NCBI RefSeq assembly: GCF_040718835.1
Contig: NZ_JBFEFG010000240.1
Span: 62,001-126,000 of the forward strand
DNA: 64,000 nt
From: Bremerella sp. JC817
GTDB taxonomy: Bacteria; Planctomycetota; Planctomycetia; Pirellulales; Pirellulaceae
Direction of reading: 5' to 3'
Shown here in pieces: positions 18,735-26,849 of this stretch (within the stretch, counting starts at the first letter, position 1; every line of letters begins with the position of its first letter). Position numbers and translations under genes: made by a program. The notes beneath the pieces are model-generated. The model saw only the letters and a program-made list of their open reading frames with translations. It did not search any database and had not been told where the DNA came from.

Positions 18735-19820
18735 ATGGAGCCCATGGATACACTGCAAAACCCCGCACAAGCCGGCGATCAGCCGACGATGACCGACCTG
18801 AAGGTTCCTCCTCTGCGCATTGGCGATCTCGTTATCGATCCGCCGATTCTGCAAGCGCCGATGGCTGGTTTCACCAACTTTGCCTTCCGTCAGATCGTTC
18901 GCGAATACGGCGGTGTCGGCCTTTTGGCGACAGAAATGGTCAATGCCCGTGGGTTCCATTGGCTGGACGAGAACGAAGCCGAATTCCCCGATCGCTTGTG
19001 GGGTGTCGAAGACGAGCCTCGTCCGTTGGCCGTTCAAATCTGGGACAATCAGCCCGACGTGATGGCGAAGGTTGGCCGTCGTCTGGTCGAAGAGTTCCAG
19101 GTCAGCGTCGTCGACATCAACTTCGGCTGCCCGGTCAAGCAAGTCACTGAGAAGGCCCACAGCGGGTCTTACCTGTTGCGGGTGCCCGATCGAATGGGGC
19201 AGATTATCTCGCGACTGGTAGAAGCATGTGCCCCGACTCCGGTGACCGCCAAGATTCGCTTGGGCTGCAGCGAGAACACGATCAACGCCAACGAAATTGC
19301 CCAGGTCGTCGAAGAGAGTGGCGCTTCCGCCCTTACCGTTCATGGCCGCGTGGCAGAGCAGTACTTCAAAGGGGAAGCCGACTGGGAGCGGATCTCAGAG
19401 ATCAAATCGTATCTGAAGAAGATCCCTCTGATTGGCAACGGCGACCTCGATTCGGCCGAGAAGGTTTATCGTGCCTTCCGCGACTACAATGTCGACGGCG
19501 TGATGATCGCTCGGGCGTGCCTCGGTCGCCCGTGGCTCTTTGCCCAGGCCGCTGCCGCGATCCAGGGCCGACCAATTCCGGCCGAACCGACATTGGTCGA
19601 GCAGCGCGATTGCATGCTGCGGCATTACGACCTGGTGGTCGACCGCTTCGGTCCGAGCAAGGGAACGCTGCTGATGCGGAAGTTCGCTTGCTGCTATGCC
19701 CAGGCCAAGCCAGGGGCACGCCATTTCCGTTCGGCCGTCGGCAATGTTTCAACGCCGGCCGAGTTCTATGAAGTCGTCGAGAAGCACTTCCCGATCAGCC
19801 CGGTCCCGTTGCCGGTCTAA
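18735..19820 (+). CDS. tRNA-dihydrouridine synthase family protein (second)
   Basis: 361-residue Dus-family flavoenzyme. QAPMAGFTNFAFRQI opens the barrel, catalytic Cys132 is in DINFGCPVKQVTEKAHSG, ALTVHGRVAEQYFKG supplies the conserved histidine, and LIGNGDL plus GVMIARACLGRPW bind the flavin phosphate. It is distinct from the gene at 15004 and closer to the common DusB pattern, although AHSGSYLL replaces the usual GAGSALL. I start at the ATG at 18735; the ATG at 18789 is possible. It converges on the gene at 19839 with only 18 bases between. Confidence 0.9.
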   Translation: MEPMDTLQNPAQAGDQPTMTDLKVPPLRIGDLVIDPPILQAPMAGFTNFAFRQIVREYGGVGLLATEMVNARGFHWLDENEAEFPDRLWGVEDEPRPLAVQIWDNQPDVMAKVGRRLVEEFQVSVVDINFGCPVKQVTEKAHSGSYLLRVPDRMGQIISRLVEACAPTPVTAKIRLGCSENTINANEIAQVVEESGASALTVHGRVAEQYFKGEADWERISEIKSYLKKIPLIGNGDLDSAEKVYRAFRDYNVDGVMIARACLGRPWLFAQAAAAIQGRPIPAEPTLVEQRDCMLRHYDLVVDRFGPSKGTLLMRKFACCYAQAKPGARHFRSAVGNVSTPAEFYEVVEKHFPISPVPLPV

Positions 19821-19838
19821 GTCCGATCGGGCTGTCGA

Positions 19839-20456
19839 TTACCAGTGGCATGTCCGTTGGCAGCTCCAACTGGCATGACGATGGAAAGTCTCGTGCGTTT
19901 CGATCGGCTCGGCCAAGCCTCGCTGCGAACTAAGCATGCGAATGTCGTCGGGCGTATCGAAGTCGCCATCAGGACCGGCACTGCGAATGGCAAACTGGTT
20001 GCCATCTTCTGGCTCGTAGCGAACGGCGTTGCCAAACGCGTCTTCGATTTCGATCACCAGCTTGTTCCCTTCGATCCCTTCGGGAAGCTGGCCGTTCTCT
20101 TGACGGTACGATTCGACCACAACGCAGGCATGATCCAAAATCTGCTGCGTTTTCGCGATCTTAGGGGCTTTGACGCTGTAGTAGTGGGCCGCCGAGGCTG
20201 CCATGGCGATCGAACCGACACCGACGGCAACGATCATCGTACCCACGCCGCCAATAATCAGACCGGCGATGGCCATACCGCGGCGACGCGAGAACAGCCC
20301 TAGAAAGCTAAGCAGCAGGCCCAGCGGGCAGAGCAGGCCGAACGTAGCGATCAGCCCAAACAACGAAATCCCAAAGCCCCAGGCCCCCAGCACGTTGGCT
20401 TTGGGCTTTTGATAGTGGTGGCATTGGGACGAATGGTTTTGCGGATGAGAACACAT
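19839..20456 (-). CDS. Membrane protein joining a DUF4190-like and a pseudopilin-like domain
   Basis: 205 residues. A His-rich N-terminus is followed by two to three hydrophobic segments (about 25-90) with the DUF4190-like SRRRGMAIAGLIIGGVG. The C-terminal half, about 100-180, reads like the soluble domain of GspG-type pseudopilins: a helix, then DAFGNAVRYEPEDGNQFAI and SAGPDGDFDTPDDI, the latter the calcium-binding loop of that family. The fusion places a GspG-like head on a non-pilin membrane anchor. AAGGAAG precedes the ATG by eight bases. Function unknown. Confidence 0.72.
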   Translation of the reverse strand: MCSHPQNHSSQCHHYQKPKANVLGAWGFGISLFGLIATFGLLCPLGLLLSFLGLFSRRRGMAIAGLIIGGVGTMIVAVGVGSIAMAASAAHYYSVKAPKIAKTQQILDHACVVVESYRQENGQLPEGIEGNKLVIEIEDAFGNAVRYEPEDGNQFAIRSAGPDGDFDTPDDIRMLSSQRGLAEPIETHETFHRHASWSCQRTCHW

Positions 20457-20485
20457 CGGACGGCTTCCTTTTTCCGGGGGGAACA

Positions 20486-20511
20486 GCGGGAGATCGGTAC
20501 GGATCTCCCGC
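20486..20511. repeat. Inverted repeat between symporter and DUF4190 gene
   Basis: Perfect 10-bp stem GCGGGAGATC (20486-20495) and GATCTCCCGC (20502-20511) with a 6-base loop, 20 bases downstream of the symporter stop on the minus strand and 30 upstream of the next minus-strand start. No U-tract; it could end or process the symporter mRNA. Confidence 0.5.
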
Positions 20512-20530
20512 TTGGGAAGTCATTCGCCGA

Positions 20531-22774
20531 CTAGTGGAATTTCTTGAACTCCCCAGCCTTATATTTTCTCCAGTATTCGTTCACCGCTCGCTTGACCGTT
20601 GGTGCTAAGAGTAGGCATCCCATAATGTTAGGGAAGGCCATCGAGAGGATCATGAAGTCGGAAAAATCAAGCACGTTGTTCATCGTGAAGATCGGTCCGA
20701 GGAAAACAGCCACGATAAAGATGATCTTATAGAGCACCACGCTGCGGGCACCGAAGAGCCGTTCCCAGGCCCGTTCGCCGTAGTAGCTCCACGAAATGAT
20801 CGTCGAGAAAGCGAACAGCACCACCGCCAGGGTCAGCACCCATGGGAACCAGGAGATCTGGCTTTGGAATGCTTCCGAGGTCAGCTCAACCCCTTGGTAC
20901 CCCTTCTCGTAGACCCAGGTATGGTTGTCCCAGGCACCGGTGATCAAGATCACCAACGCGGTCATCGAGCAAACCACGATGGTATCGATAAACGGTTCCA
21001 GCAGCGCGACGAAACCTTCGCGGACAGGTTCGTCGGTCTTCGCGGCACTGTGGGCAATGGCGGCACTACCGACACCAGCTTCATTGCTGAACGCAGCTCG
21101 GCGAACACCCAGCACGATCACGCCCAAGATCCCGCCTCGCACGGCGTGCGGATTGAAGGCCTCGGTGAAGATCATCGAAACCAGGTCCGGGATCTGCGTG
21201 AAGTTCGTGAAGATGATGTAGAGACACGCGAGCATGTACATGACGCACATGGTCGGCACGATCTTGCTCGCCGCGGCACCGATGCGTTTGATACCGCCGA
21301 TGATCACCAGGCCAACCAGCACGGCCATTACCAGCCCGAAGCCAACCTTGAAGTTGGTGCCGAAGTCGTCGACTTCTTTCTGCAGGCGGGTGCGTTCCGC
21401 CATCAGCTCGGGCAGGCTATCGAGATCGTCCGCAGCGGCGGCCTCTTGAAGCTTGGTTTGCACCACCGAGAGCTGTTCAGCACTCGAGTTGGGAACCATC
21501 TTCAGAACCTGCGACGCGGCCTGATTTCCCTGGAACATGTTGCCACCGCCGAAGCTGGCCATGACGCACATGATCGCGAAAATCACCGAGAAAATCACAC
21601 CAACCGGCTTCAAACCGAACTGGTCGAAGGCATTCACGAGGTAGTTCATCGGACCGCCCTGGACGGTGCCGTCGGGCTTCACTTCACGGTACATCTGACC
21701 GAGGGTGCACTCGATGAACTTGCTGGTCATCCCGAAGAAGCCGCACAAGATCATCCAGAAGAACGCCCCTGGTCCCCCTTCGGTCATCGCGACGGTAACG
21801 CCTGCGATGTTCCCCAGGCCGACCGTGGCGGACAAGGCGGAAGCCAAGGCCTGGAAGTGAGTCACTTCGCCTGGCTCGGCGGGATCGTCATAGGTACCGC
21901 GAACCACGTTGATGGCATGCGGCACGCCCCAGAAGTTGACGAACAAGAAGTAGAAGGTGAAGAAGACCGCCCCGCCTGACAGCCAGATCACCACCAGCGG
22001 CACGCCGCCGATGTATTCGGTGAACAGGTACGGGGTTTCGTCACCGTTGGAAGCGAAGTCGAGCTTCAACTCGCCTGCCATGGCCATTTCGCGGATCTGT
22101 TGTGGCGTCTTCCAGTCGTCTGGATTGGTGCTGAGCGCGGTCCGAACCTTCAAAACAGGTCGGAACGTCGCCTCTTCTCCCTTGGTGCCGGGAATGCGGA
22201 CGTACTTCGTCGAGTCGTTGATGACGTACTTCAGATACTGGACGTCTTCCGATTCAACCTCTCCGTCAGCTTCAGTGTGCTGCAAAATGCCGAGCCGGTA
22301 AGGAATGTCTGGATTGGCCGAGCCGACCACTTTACCCGTTTCTGCCCAGGCCATTGCCTCGGTTGGGCTTACTTCGTCCGGCATATCGGCTGGTTTGCGA
22401 AGCTTGCTGTTCTCGGCAATGACGAAGGGACCCTTGCTGCCACGCGGACGCACGTAATACAGAACGTGCGATTCCTGGGCGTATTGGCGTTTTTCCGGGA
22501 TGACTTCGTAAAAGAGGGTCGCCTGCATCTTGCCGACTATCCAGCCGAAGATGTTGTCGACACGCTGGGTCAGCGGAACCGGTTCCTGATCTTCCAGCTT
22601 GACCGGGGGAGGATACGCCGCGGGACCGGAAGGTTGATTCTCGGTCGTGGTTTCTTCGGCAGATGTTTCAGCAGGCTGACTGTCCTGACCCACCAACACG
22701 ACGGTGGTCAGGCTCATTACCAGGAAAAAGAGGGCAATAATGGACCACGGAAAGGCCCTACGAGTTGCGATCAT
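20531..22774 (-). CDS. AGCS-family sodium:alanine/glycine symporter with large extra domain
   Basis: 747 residues, against about 450-500 for the family. The transport core is clear: FWGVPHAINVVRG, THFQALASALSATVGLGNI, GGPGAFFWMI and GMTSKFIECTLG. Two additions are visible: a signal-like helix (residues 1-30) followed by about 220 mostly hydrophilic residues that should face the periplasm, and a charged, probably coiled-coil insert of about 50 residues (427-473) between transport helices. The start at 22774 is chosen because MIATRRAFPWSIIALFF gives a proper signal/anchor. It is divergent from the suf operon. The transported amino acid is not determined. Confidence 0.9.
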   Translation of the reverse strand: MIATRRAFPWSIIALFFLVMSLTTVVLVGQDSQPAETSAEETTTENQPSGPAAYPPPVKLEDQEPVPLTQRVDNIFGWIVGKMQATLFYEVIPEKRQYAQESHVLYYVRPRGSKGPFVIAENSKLRKPADMPDEVSPTEAMAWAETGKVVGSANPDIPYRLGILQHTEADGEVESEDVQYLKYVINDSTKYVRIPGTKGEEATFRPVLKVRTALSTNPDDWKTPQQIREMAMAGELKLDFASNGDETPYLFTEYIGGVPLVVIWLSGGAVFFTFYFLFVNFWGVPHAINVVRGTYDDPAEPGEVTHFQALASALSATVGLGNIAGVTVAMTEGGPGAFFWMILCGFFGMTSKFIECTLGQMYREVKPDGTVQGGPMNYLVNAFDQFGLKPVGVIFSVIFAIMCVMASFGGGNMFQGNQAASQVLKMVPNSSAEQLSVVQTKLQEAAAADDLDSLPELMAERTRLQKEVDDFGTNFKVGFGLVMAVLVGLVIIGGIKRIGAAASKIVPTMCVMYMLACLYIIFTNFTQIPDLVSMIFTEAFNPHAVRGGILGVIVLGVRRAAFSNEAGVGSAAIAHSAAKTDEPVREGFVALLEPFIDTIVVCSMTALVILITGAWDNHTWVYEKGYQGVELTSEAFQSQISWFPWVLTLAVVLFAFSTIISWSYYGERAWERLFGARSVVLYKIIFIVAVFLGPIFTMNNVLDFSDFMILSMAFPNIMGCLLLAPTVKRAVNEYWRKYKAGEFKKFH

Positions 22775-22967
22775 GCAAACTTCCCAAGTTGTCAACTTTC
22801 CTGCACGAGACTGGGGCTGCCTCAAGGATCGGTTGAATCAAAAAATCGTTCCAAATTGGATGAGCTGGGGCGATTAGGGTGGTGTTGCTGCCGTAGATTC
22901 TAAAGCGTTTTGCTGAAACAGGTTACGGCTTCCTCTGTCAGGGAATCGCTAATTAACGAATATATAC

Positions 22968-23009
22968 TTGTCAAAAATGCGATAATCCCTAACATTAGTG
23001 TACTGACAC
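22968..23009 (+). promoter_or_regulatory. Candidate suf promoter and operator
   Basis: TTGTCA at 22968-22973 is followed after 16 bases by TAACAT (22990-22995); alternatively TGCGATAAT at 22978-22986 resembles an extended -10. Directly downstream, GTGTACTGACAC (22998-23009) is a short dyad that could serve as operator for the SufR-type regulator encoded next. Assignment is by eye only. Confidence 0.35.
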
Positions 23010-23062
23010 AACTTAGCGACGTGGCTAGCAGATTGCCAGTCGTGCCACCCTGATTTTAATCA

Positions 23063-23743
23063 ATGAACAGCAATTCCGCGCAAAATGAAACACGCTGGGC
23101 CAACGAGGTCTTTCCGACCGATTTGGTCGTGTTGGATCTTTTGCGAAAGACGCCATCCCTGACCACGGCTGAAATGGCCGAGGCAATGGATGTCACGGCA
23201 ACCGCTGTTCGCCAACGACTTAATCGTCTGATGGGCCAAGGGTACGTCGAGCGGCTGGCATCCAAAGCCGGACGGGGCAGACCGACGCACAAGTACCGTC
23301 TGACGACCAAGGGAGAGCGGAAAGCCGGGGCTAATTATGCCGATCTGGCGATGGCCCTGTGGGATGAAATCCGCTCGATCGAAGATCCCGACGTCAAGCG
23401 TGGCTTGATCTCGCGAATCGCCAAGCGATTGGTCGAGATGTACGCCAGTGAAGTGCGTGGGGAAGATGCCGAACAACGCATCCGCGAGCTGATGGCATTG
23501 TTCCTCGGTCGACAAATCCCTTTGGAATACGAGCCGGGTGAGGAAGGTAAGCCAGTCTTGAACGTCTTGGCATGCCCCTACCCTGACCTGGCAGAGCAAG
23601 ACCGTGCGGTTTGTGCTCTCGAGAAAGCGATGTTCGCCGAGCTACTCGGTCAGAACATGACGCTCAGTCATTGCCGTTTAGACGGCGAAAGTTGTTGCAC
23701 TTACGAGCTGACGCAGCTTGGCTCGGATACGGAGAGTGTGTGA
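23063..23743 (+). CDS. sufR: SufR-type Fe-S-sensing transcriptional regulator
   Basis: 226 residues. An N-terminal winged helix (about 18-80; [20 protein letters not shown] as recognition helix) is followed by a coiled dimerisation region and a C-terminal cysteine set (Cys171, Cys184, Cys204, Cys211/212) of the kind that binds a 4Fe-4S cluster in SufR, repressor of suf genes. It heads the suf operon, which fits autoregulation. The stop overlaps the spacing of the next start (TGACATG). No ribosome site is visible before the ATG, so it may be leaderless or weakly translated. Confidence 0.88.
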   Translation: MNSNSAQNETRWANEVFPTDLVVLDLLRKTPSLTTAEMAEAMDVTATAVRQRLNRLMGQGYVERLASKAGRGRPTHKYRLTTKGERKAGANYADLAMALWDEIRSIEDPDVKRGLISRIAKRLVEMYASEVRGEDAEQRIRELMALFLGRQIPLEYEPGEEGKPVLNVLACPYPDLAEQDRAVCALEKAMFAELLGQNMTLSHCRLDGESCCTYELTQLGSDTESV

Positions 23744-23744
23744 C

Positions 23745-24344
23745 ATGACCAAGCCATGGATTGAAGGTCGGTTTGAAGAGAACGTCATCACGACGACCAT
23801 CGAACAAGCCATCAACTGGGGACAGCAGGCAAGCATCTGGCCGATGACGTTTGGCCTGGCCTGCTGTGCGATCGAGATGATGGCGGTCGGGGCAAGTCGT
23901 TATGACGTCGACCGTTTCGGAGCGGGTGCGTTCCGGGCGTCGCCTCGTCAGGCAGACCTGATGATTGTGGCTGGGACCGTAACGTACAAAATGGCCAGCC
24001 GCGTCCGACGGCTTTACAACATGATGCCGGATCCGAAGTATGTCATTGCCATGGGTGCCTGCACCGTGGGTGGTGGTCCTTACTTCAAGTACGGCTATCA
24101 CGTGGTAAAGGGTGTCGACCTGGTGGTGCCAGTCGATGTCTATGTTCCTGGTTGCCCTCCGCGTCCTGAGGCCCTGCTGGAAGGCCTGATGCGGATTCAG
24201 GACAAGATTCGTGGCCATCGCATGAATCGTCGTGGCGGCGTACGCGTCGACGACGAGTTGCCGGTGCCACACCATTCCGGTTATGTCGAAACAACCGGAG
24301 CTGAAAACCCGCTAACGCAGCACCAGAAGCTGACTGGCAAATAG
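23745..24344 (+). CDS. nuoB: NuoB-like [4Fe-4S] subunit encoded inside the suf operon
   Basis: 199-residue homologue of the complex I subunit NuoB, which holds cluster N2 next to the quinone site. All four ligands are present: Cys40-Cys41 ([11 protein letters not shown]), Cys106 ([11 protein letters not shown]) and Cys137 (VPGCPPRPE). [12 protein letters not shown] is also typical. What is odd is the position: its ATG begins one base after the sufR stop and sufC follows, with no other nuo gene nearby. It may be the organism's complex I subunit displaced here, or a paralogue working with the Suf or Rieske proteins. Confidence 0.88.
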   Translation: MTKPWIEGRFEENVITTTIEQAINWGQQASIWPMTFGLACCAIEMMAVGASRYDVDRFGAGAFRASPRQADLMIVAGTVTYKMASRVRRLYNMMPDPKYVIAMGACTVGGGPYFKYGYHVVKGVDLVVPVDVYVPGCPPRPEALLEGLMRIQDKIRGHRMNRRGGVRVDDELPVPHHSGYVETTGAENPLTQHQKLTGK

Positions 24345-24407
24345 AACATTCCTGACGCCCTCCCGGCGTTGCATCCGTTGAGATTTCGTAGAAGCGATAG
24401 TCACGTA

Positions 24408-25223
24408 ATGTCCGACGTATTGAAGATTGAGAATTTACACGTTTCGGTGGAAGGTAAGCCGATCCTCAATGGGGTGAACCTGGAGCTCCGCCGCGGAGAA
24501 ACCCACGCTTTGATGGGGCCGAACGGCTCGGGCAAAAGCACCCTGGGCTTCGCCATCATGGGCCATCCCAAGTACGAAGTGACCGAAGGTCGCATCCTGG
24601 TGAACGATGTCGATGTCACCGAAATGGAAGCTGACGAACGAGCCCGACTTGGTTTGTTCATGGCTTTCCAGCGTCCGATTTCGATCCCGGGCGTTCGCAT
24701 GGCCGACTTCCTGCGACATGCCACGACCAACGTGCGGAACCCAGAACGGAAAGAAGGCGAAGACCTGATTCCGATGCGGGAATTCCGTCGCGAAATCGTC
24801 GACAAGATGAAGCAACTGCAGATGGATACCGAGTTCGCCAAGCGTTATGTCAACGAAGGCTTCTCGGGGGGCGAAATGAAGCGTGCCGAGATTCTGCAGC
24901 TTGCCATGCTGCAGCCAAAGTTCGCCATCCTGGACGAAACCGATAGCGGTCTGGATGCCGACGCCGTGCGTTTGGCCAGCCAAAGTATCGCTCAGATCGG
25001 TGGTGCCGAAATGGGCCTTCTGATCATCACGCACCACGACAAGCTGTTGGAACACAATCCACCATCGCACGCTCACGTGATGCTAGGTGGACGCATTGTA
25101 GAAAGTGGCAGCGTCGAGCTGGCTCACGAACTGCATGCCAACGGTTATCAGCGCATCCGCGAGGCGTACCCGGAAGCGGCCGCCATGGAACGCGAGATGC
25201 AAGACGAAGAACAAACGGTTTAG
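24408..25223 (+). CDS. sufC: Fe-S cluster assembly ATPase SufC
   Basis: 271-residue ABC-type ATPase of the SufBC2D scaffold. Walker A GPNGSGKST (37-45), the SufC-like signature FSGGEMKR and Walker B with ILDETDSGLD, in which the aspartate-rich DETDSGLD is diagnostic for SufC, and the switch histidine in IITHHDK. It is soluble, as expected, and about 20 residues longer than E. coli SufC because of an acidic C-terminal tail. The start at 24408 restores the normal N-terminus. It sits between nuoB and sufB. Confidence 0.95.
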   Translation: MSDVLKIENLHVSVEGKPILNGVNLELRRGETHALMGPNGSGKSTLGFAIMGHPKYEVTEGRILVNDVDVTEMEADERARLGLFMAFQRPISIPGVRMADFLRHATTNVRNPERKEGEDLIPMREFRREIVDKMKQLQMDTEFAKRYVNEGFSGGEMKRAEILQLAMLQPKFAILDETDSGLDADAVRLASQSIAQIGGAEMGLLIITHHDKLLEHNPPSHAHVMLGGRIVESGSVELAHELHANGYQRIREAYPEAAAMEREMQDEEQTV

Positions 25224-25324
25224 TCAAAGCAACGCGAACGTTCGCTGCCTGAAACTGCGACCAGGCATACACGCGAACGACCCTGCTAGTTGCCACCGAC
25301 GAATTTCAAAAGTTTGGAGAGATA

Positions 25325-26743
25325 ATGGCCACCGATATTACCGCCACCCCGCCTGCGGAAAGCCCGATCGGCGAAATCAACAAGTATGATTTCCGCACGA
25401 ATAGCAAAGGCGTCTTCAAGGCGAAGAAGGGGCTCAACGCCGAGGTGGTGAATCAGATCTCGGACATCAAGAACGAACCAGATTGGATGCGTAAGTTCCG
25501 TCTGGAATCGCTCGAGATCTTCAACTCGAAGCCAATGCCTGAATGGGGCGGCGACATCGATCTCGATTTTCAGGACATCTACTATTACCTGAAGCCGACC
25601 GAGAAGCAGGGTAAGACCTGGGACGACGTGCCGGCTGAGATCAAAGAAACCTTCGAGAAGCTCGGTATTCCGGAAGCGGAACGTCAGTTCCTCGCCGGTG
25701 TGAAGGCTCAGTTTGAAAGCGAAGTCGTTTACGGCTCGCTGCAGGAAGACCTCGCCCAGAAGGGTGTGATCTTCACCGACACCGACACGGCTTTACGTGA
25801 ACACGAAGACCTGCTGAAGGAATACTTCGGCACCGTCATTCCTGCCCACGACAACAAGTTCGCCGCACTCAACTCGGCGGTCTGGTCGGGCGGTTCGTTC
25901 ATCTACGTGCCACCAGGCGTGCAGATCGAATTCCCACTGCAGACTTACTTCCGTATCAACGAAGAAAGCATGGGGCAGTTCGAGCGTACTCTGATCATCG
26001 TCGATGAAGGGGCGAAGATTCACTACGTCGAAGGTTGCACCGCTCCGATGTACTCGTCGGAAAGCTTGCACTCGGCCGTGGTCGAAGTGATCTGCAAGAA
26101 GGGTTCGCGTTGCCGTTACAGCACCATCCAGAACTGGGCGAACAACATCTTCAACCTGGTGACCAAGCGGGCCATGGCCTACGCCGACGCCACCATGGAA
26201 TGGGTCGACGGTAACCTCGGCAGCCACCTGACGATGAAGTACCCGGCTGTTTACCTGATGGAGCCGGGCGCTCGTGGCGAGATCCTCTCGATCGCGTTTG
26301 CCGGCAAGCATCAGCACCAGGACACCGGTGCCAAGTTGGTTCACTGTGCTCCGAACACTTCGGGTCAGATCATCTCGAAATCGATCTCGAAGGATGGTGG
26401 TCGCGGTAGCTATCGCGGTCTGGTGCGTGTCGAAGAAGGTGCCAAGAACACCAAGTGCAGCGTCGTGTGCGATGCCTTGATTCTCGATCCGGAAAGCCAG
26501 ACCGACACCTATCCATATATCGAAATCATGGAACCTGACGTGGCCATCGGTCACGAAGCCAGTGTTTCGCGAATCGGCGAAGAGCAGCTCTTCTACCTGA
26601 TGAGCCGCGGTTTGACCGAAGCGGAAGCCAGCACGATGATCGTCAACGGTTTCATCGAACCGCTGGTCAAAGAGCTGCCGATGGAATATGCCCTGGAATT
26701 GAATCGGCTGATCGAGCTGCAAATGGAAGGTTCGGTCGGCTAA
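25325..26743 (+). CDS. sufB: Fe-S cluster assembly protein SufB
   Basis: 472-residue SufB, the scaffold subunit on which the cluster is built. Recognisable blocks include [33 protein letters not shown], the beta-helix region [12 protein letters not shown], and the C-terminal [12 protein letters not shown]...[19 protein letters not shown]. The length is standard (about 470-495). GGAGAG lies close before the ATG. Between sufB and sufD lies a hairpin with a T-tract (26772-26818), so expression of the downstream genes may be lower. Confidence 0.96.
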   Translation: MATDITATPPAESPIGEINKYDFRTNSKGVFKAKKGLNAEVVNQISDIKNEPDWMRKFRLESLEIFNSKPMPEWGGDIDLDFQDIYYYLKPTEKQGKTWDDVPAEIKETFEKLGIPEAERQFLAGVKAQFESEVVYGSLQEDLAQKGVIFTDTDTALREHEDLLKEYFGTVIPAHDNKFAALNSAVWSGGSFIYVPPGVQIEFPLQTYFRINEESMGQFERTLIIVDEGAKIHYVEGCTAPMYSSESLHSAVVEVICKKGSRCRYSTIQNWANNIFNLVTKRAMAYADATMEWVDGNLGSHLTMKYPAVYLMEPGARGEILSIAFAGKHQHQDTGAKLVHCAPNTSGQIISKSISKDGGRGSYRGLVRVEEGAKNTKCSVVCDALILDPESQTDTYPYIEIMEPDVAIGHEASVSRIGEEQLFYLMSRGLTEAEASTMIVNGFIEPLVKELPMEYALELNRLIELQMEGSVG

Positions 26744-26771
26744 GCCACCGTACATTCCCCTTGGGAACCTT

Positions 26772-26818
26772 GGCCAAGCCGCGTCGAATCAAGCAGGCGT
26801 GCTTGGCCCTTTTTCTTT
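26772..26818 (+). terminator. Terminator-like hairpin between sufB and sufD
   Basis: GGCCAAGC (26772-26779) pairs with GCTTGGCC (26801-26808) around a 21-base loop and is followed by CTTTTTCTTT. It lies 29 bases after sufB and 32 before sufD. Within an operon this would act as a partial terminator or attenuator. Confidence 0.55.
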
Positions 26819-26849
26819 GACCGACATAAGAACCAAACATAGCGAAATC

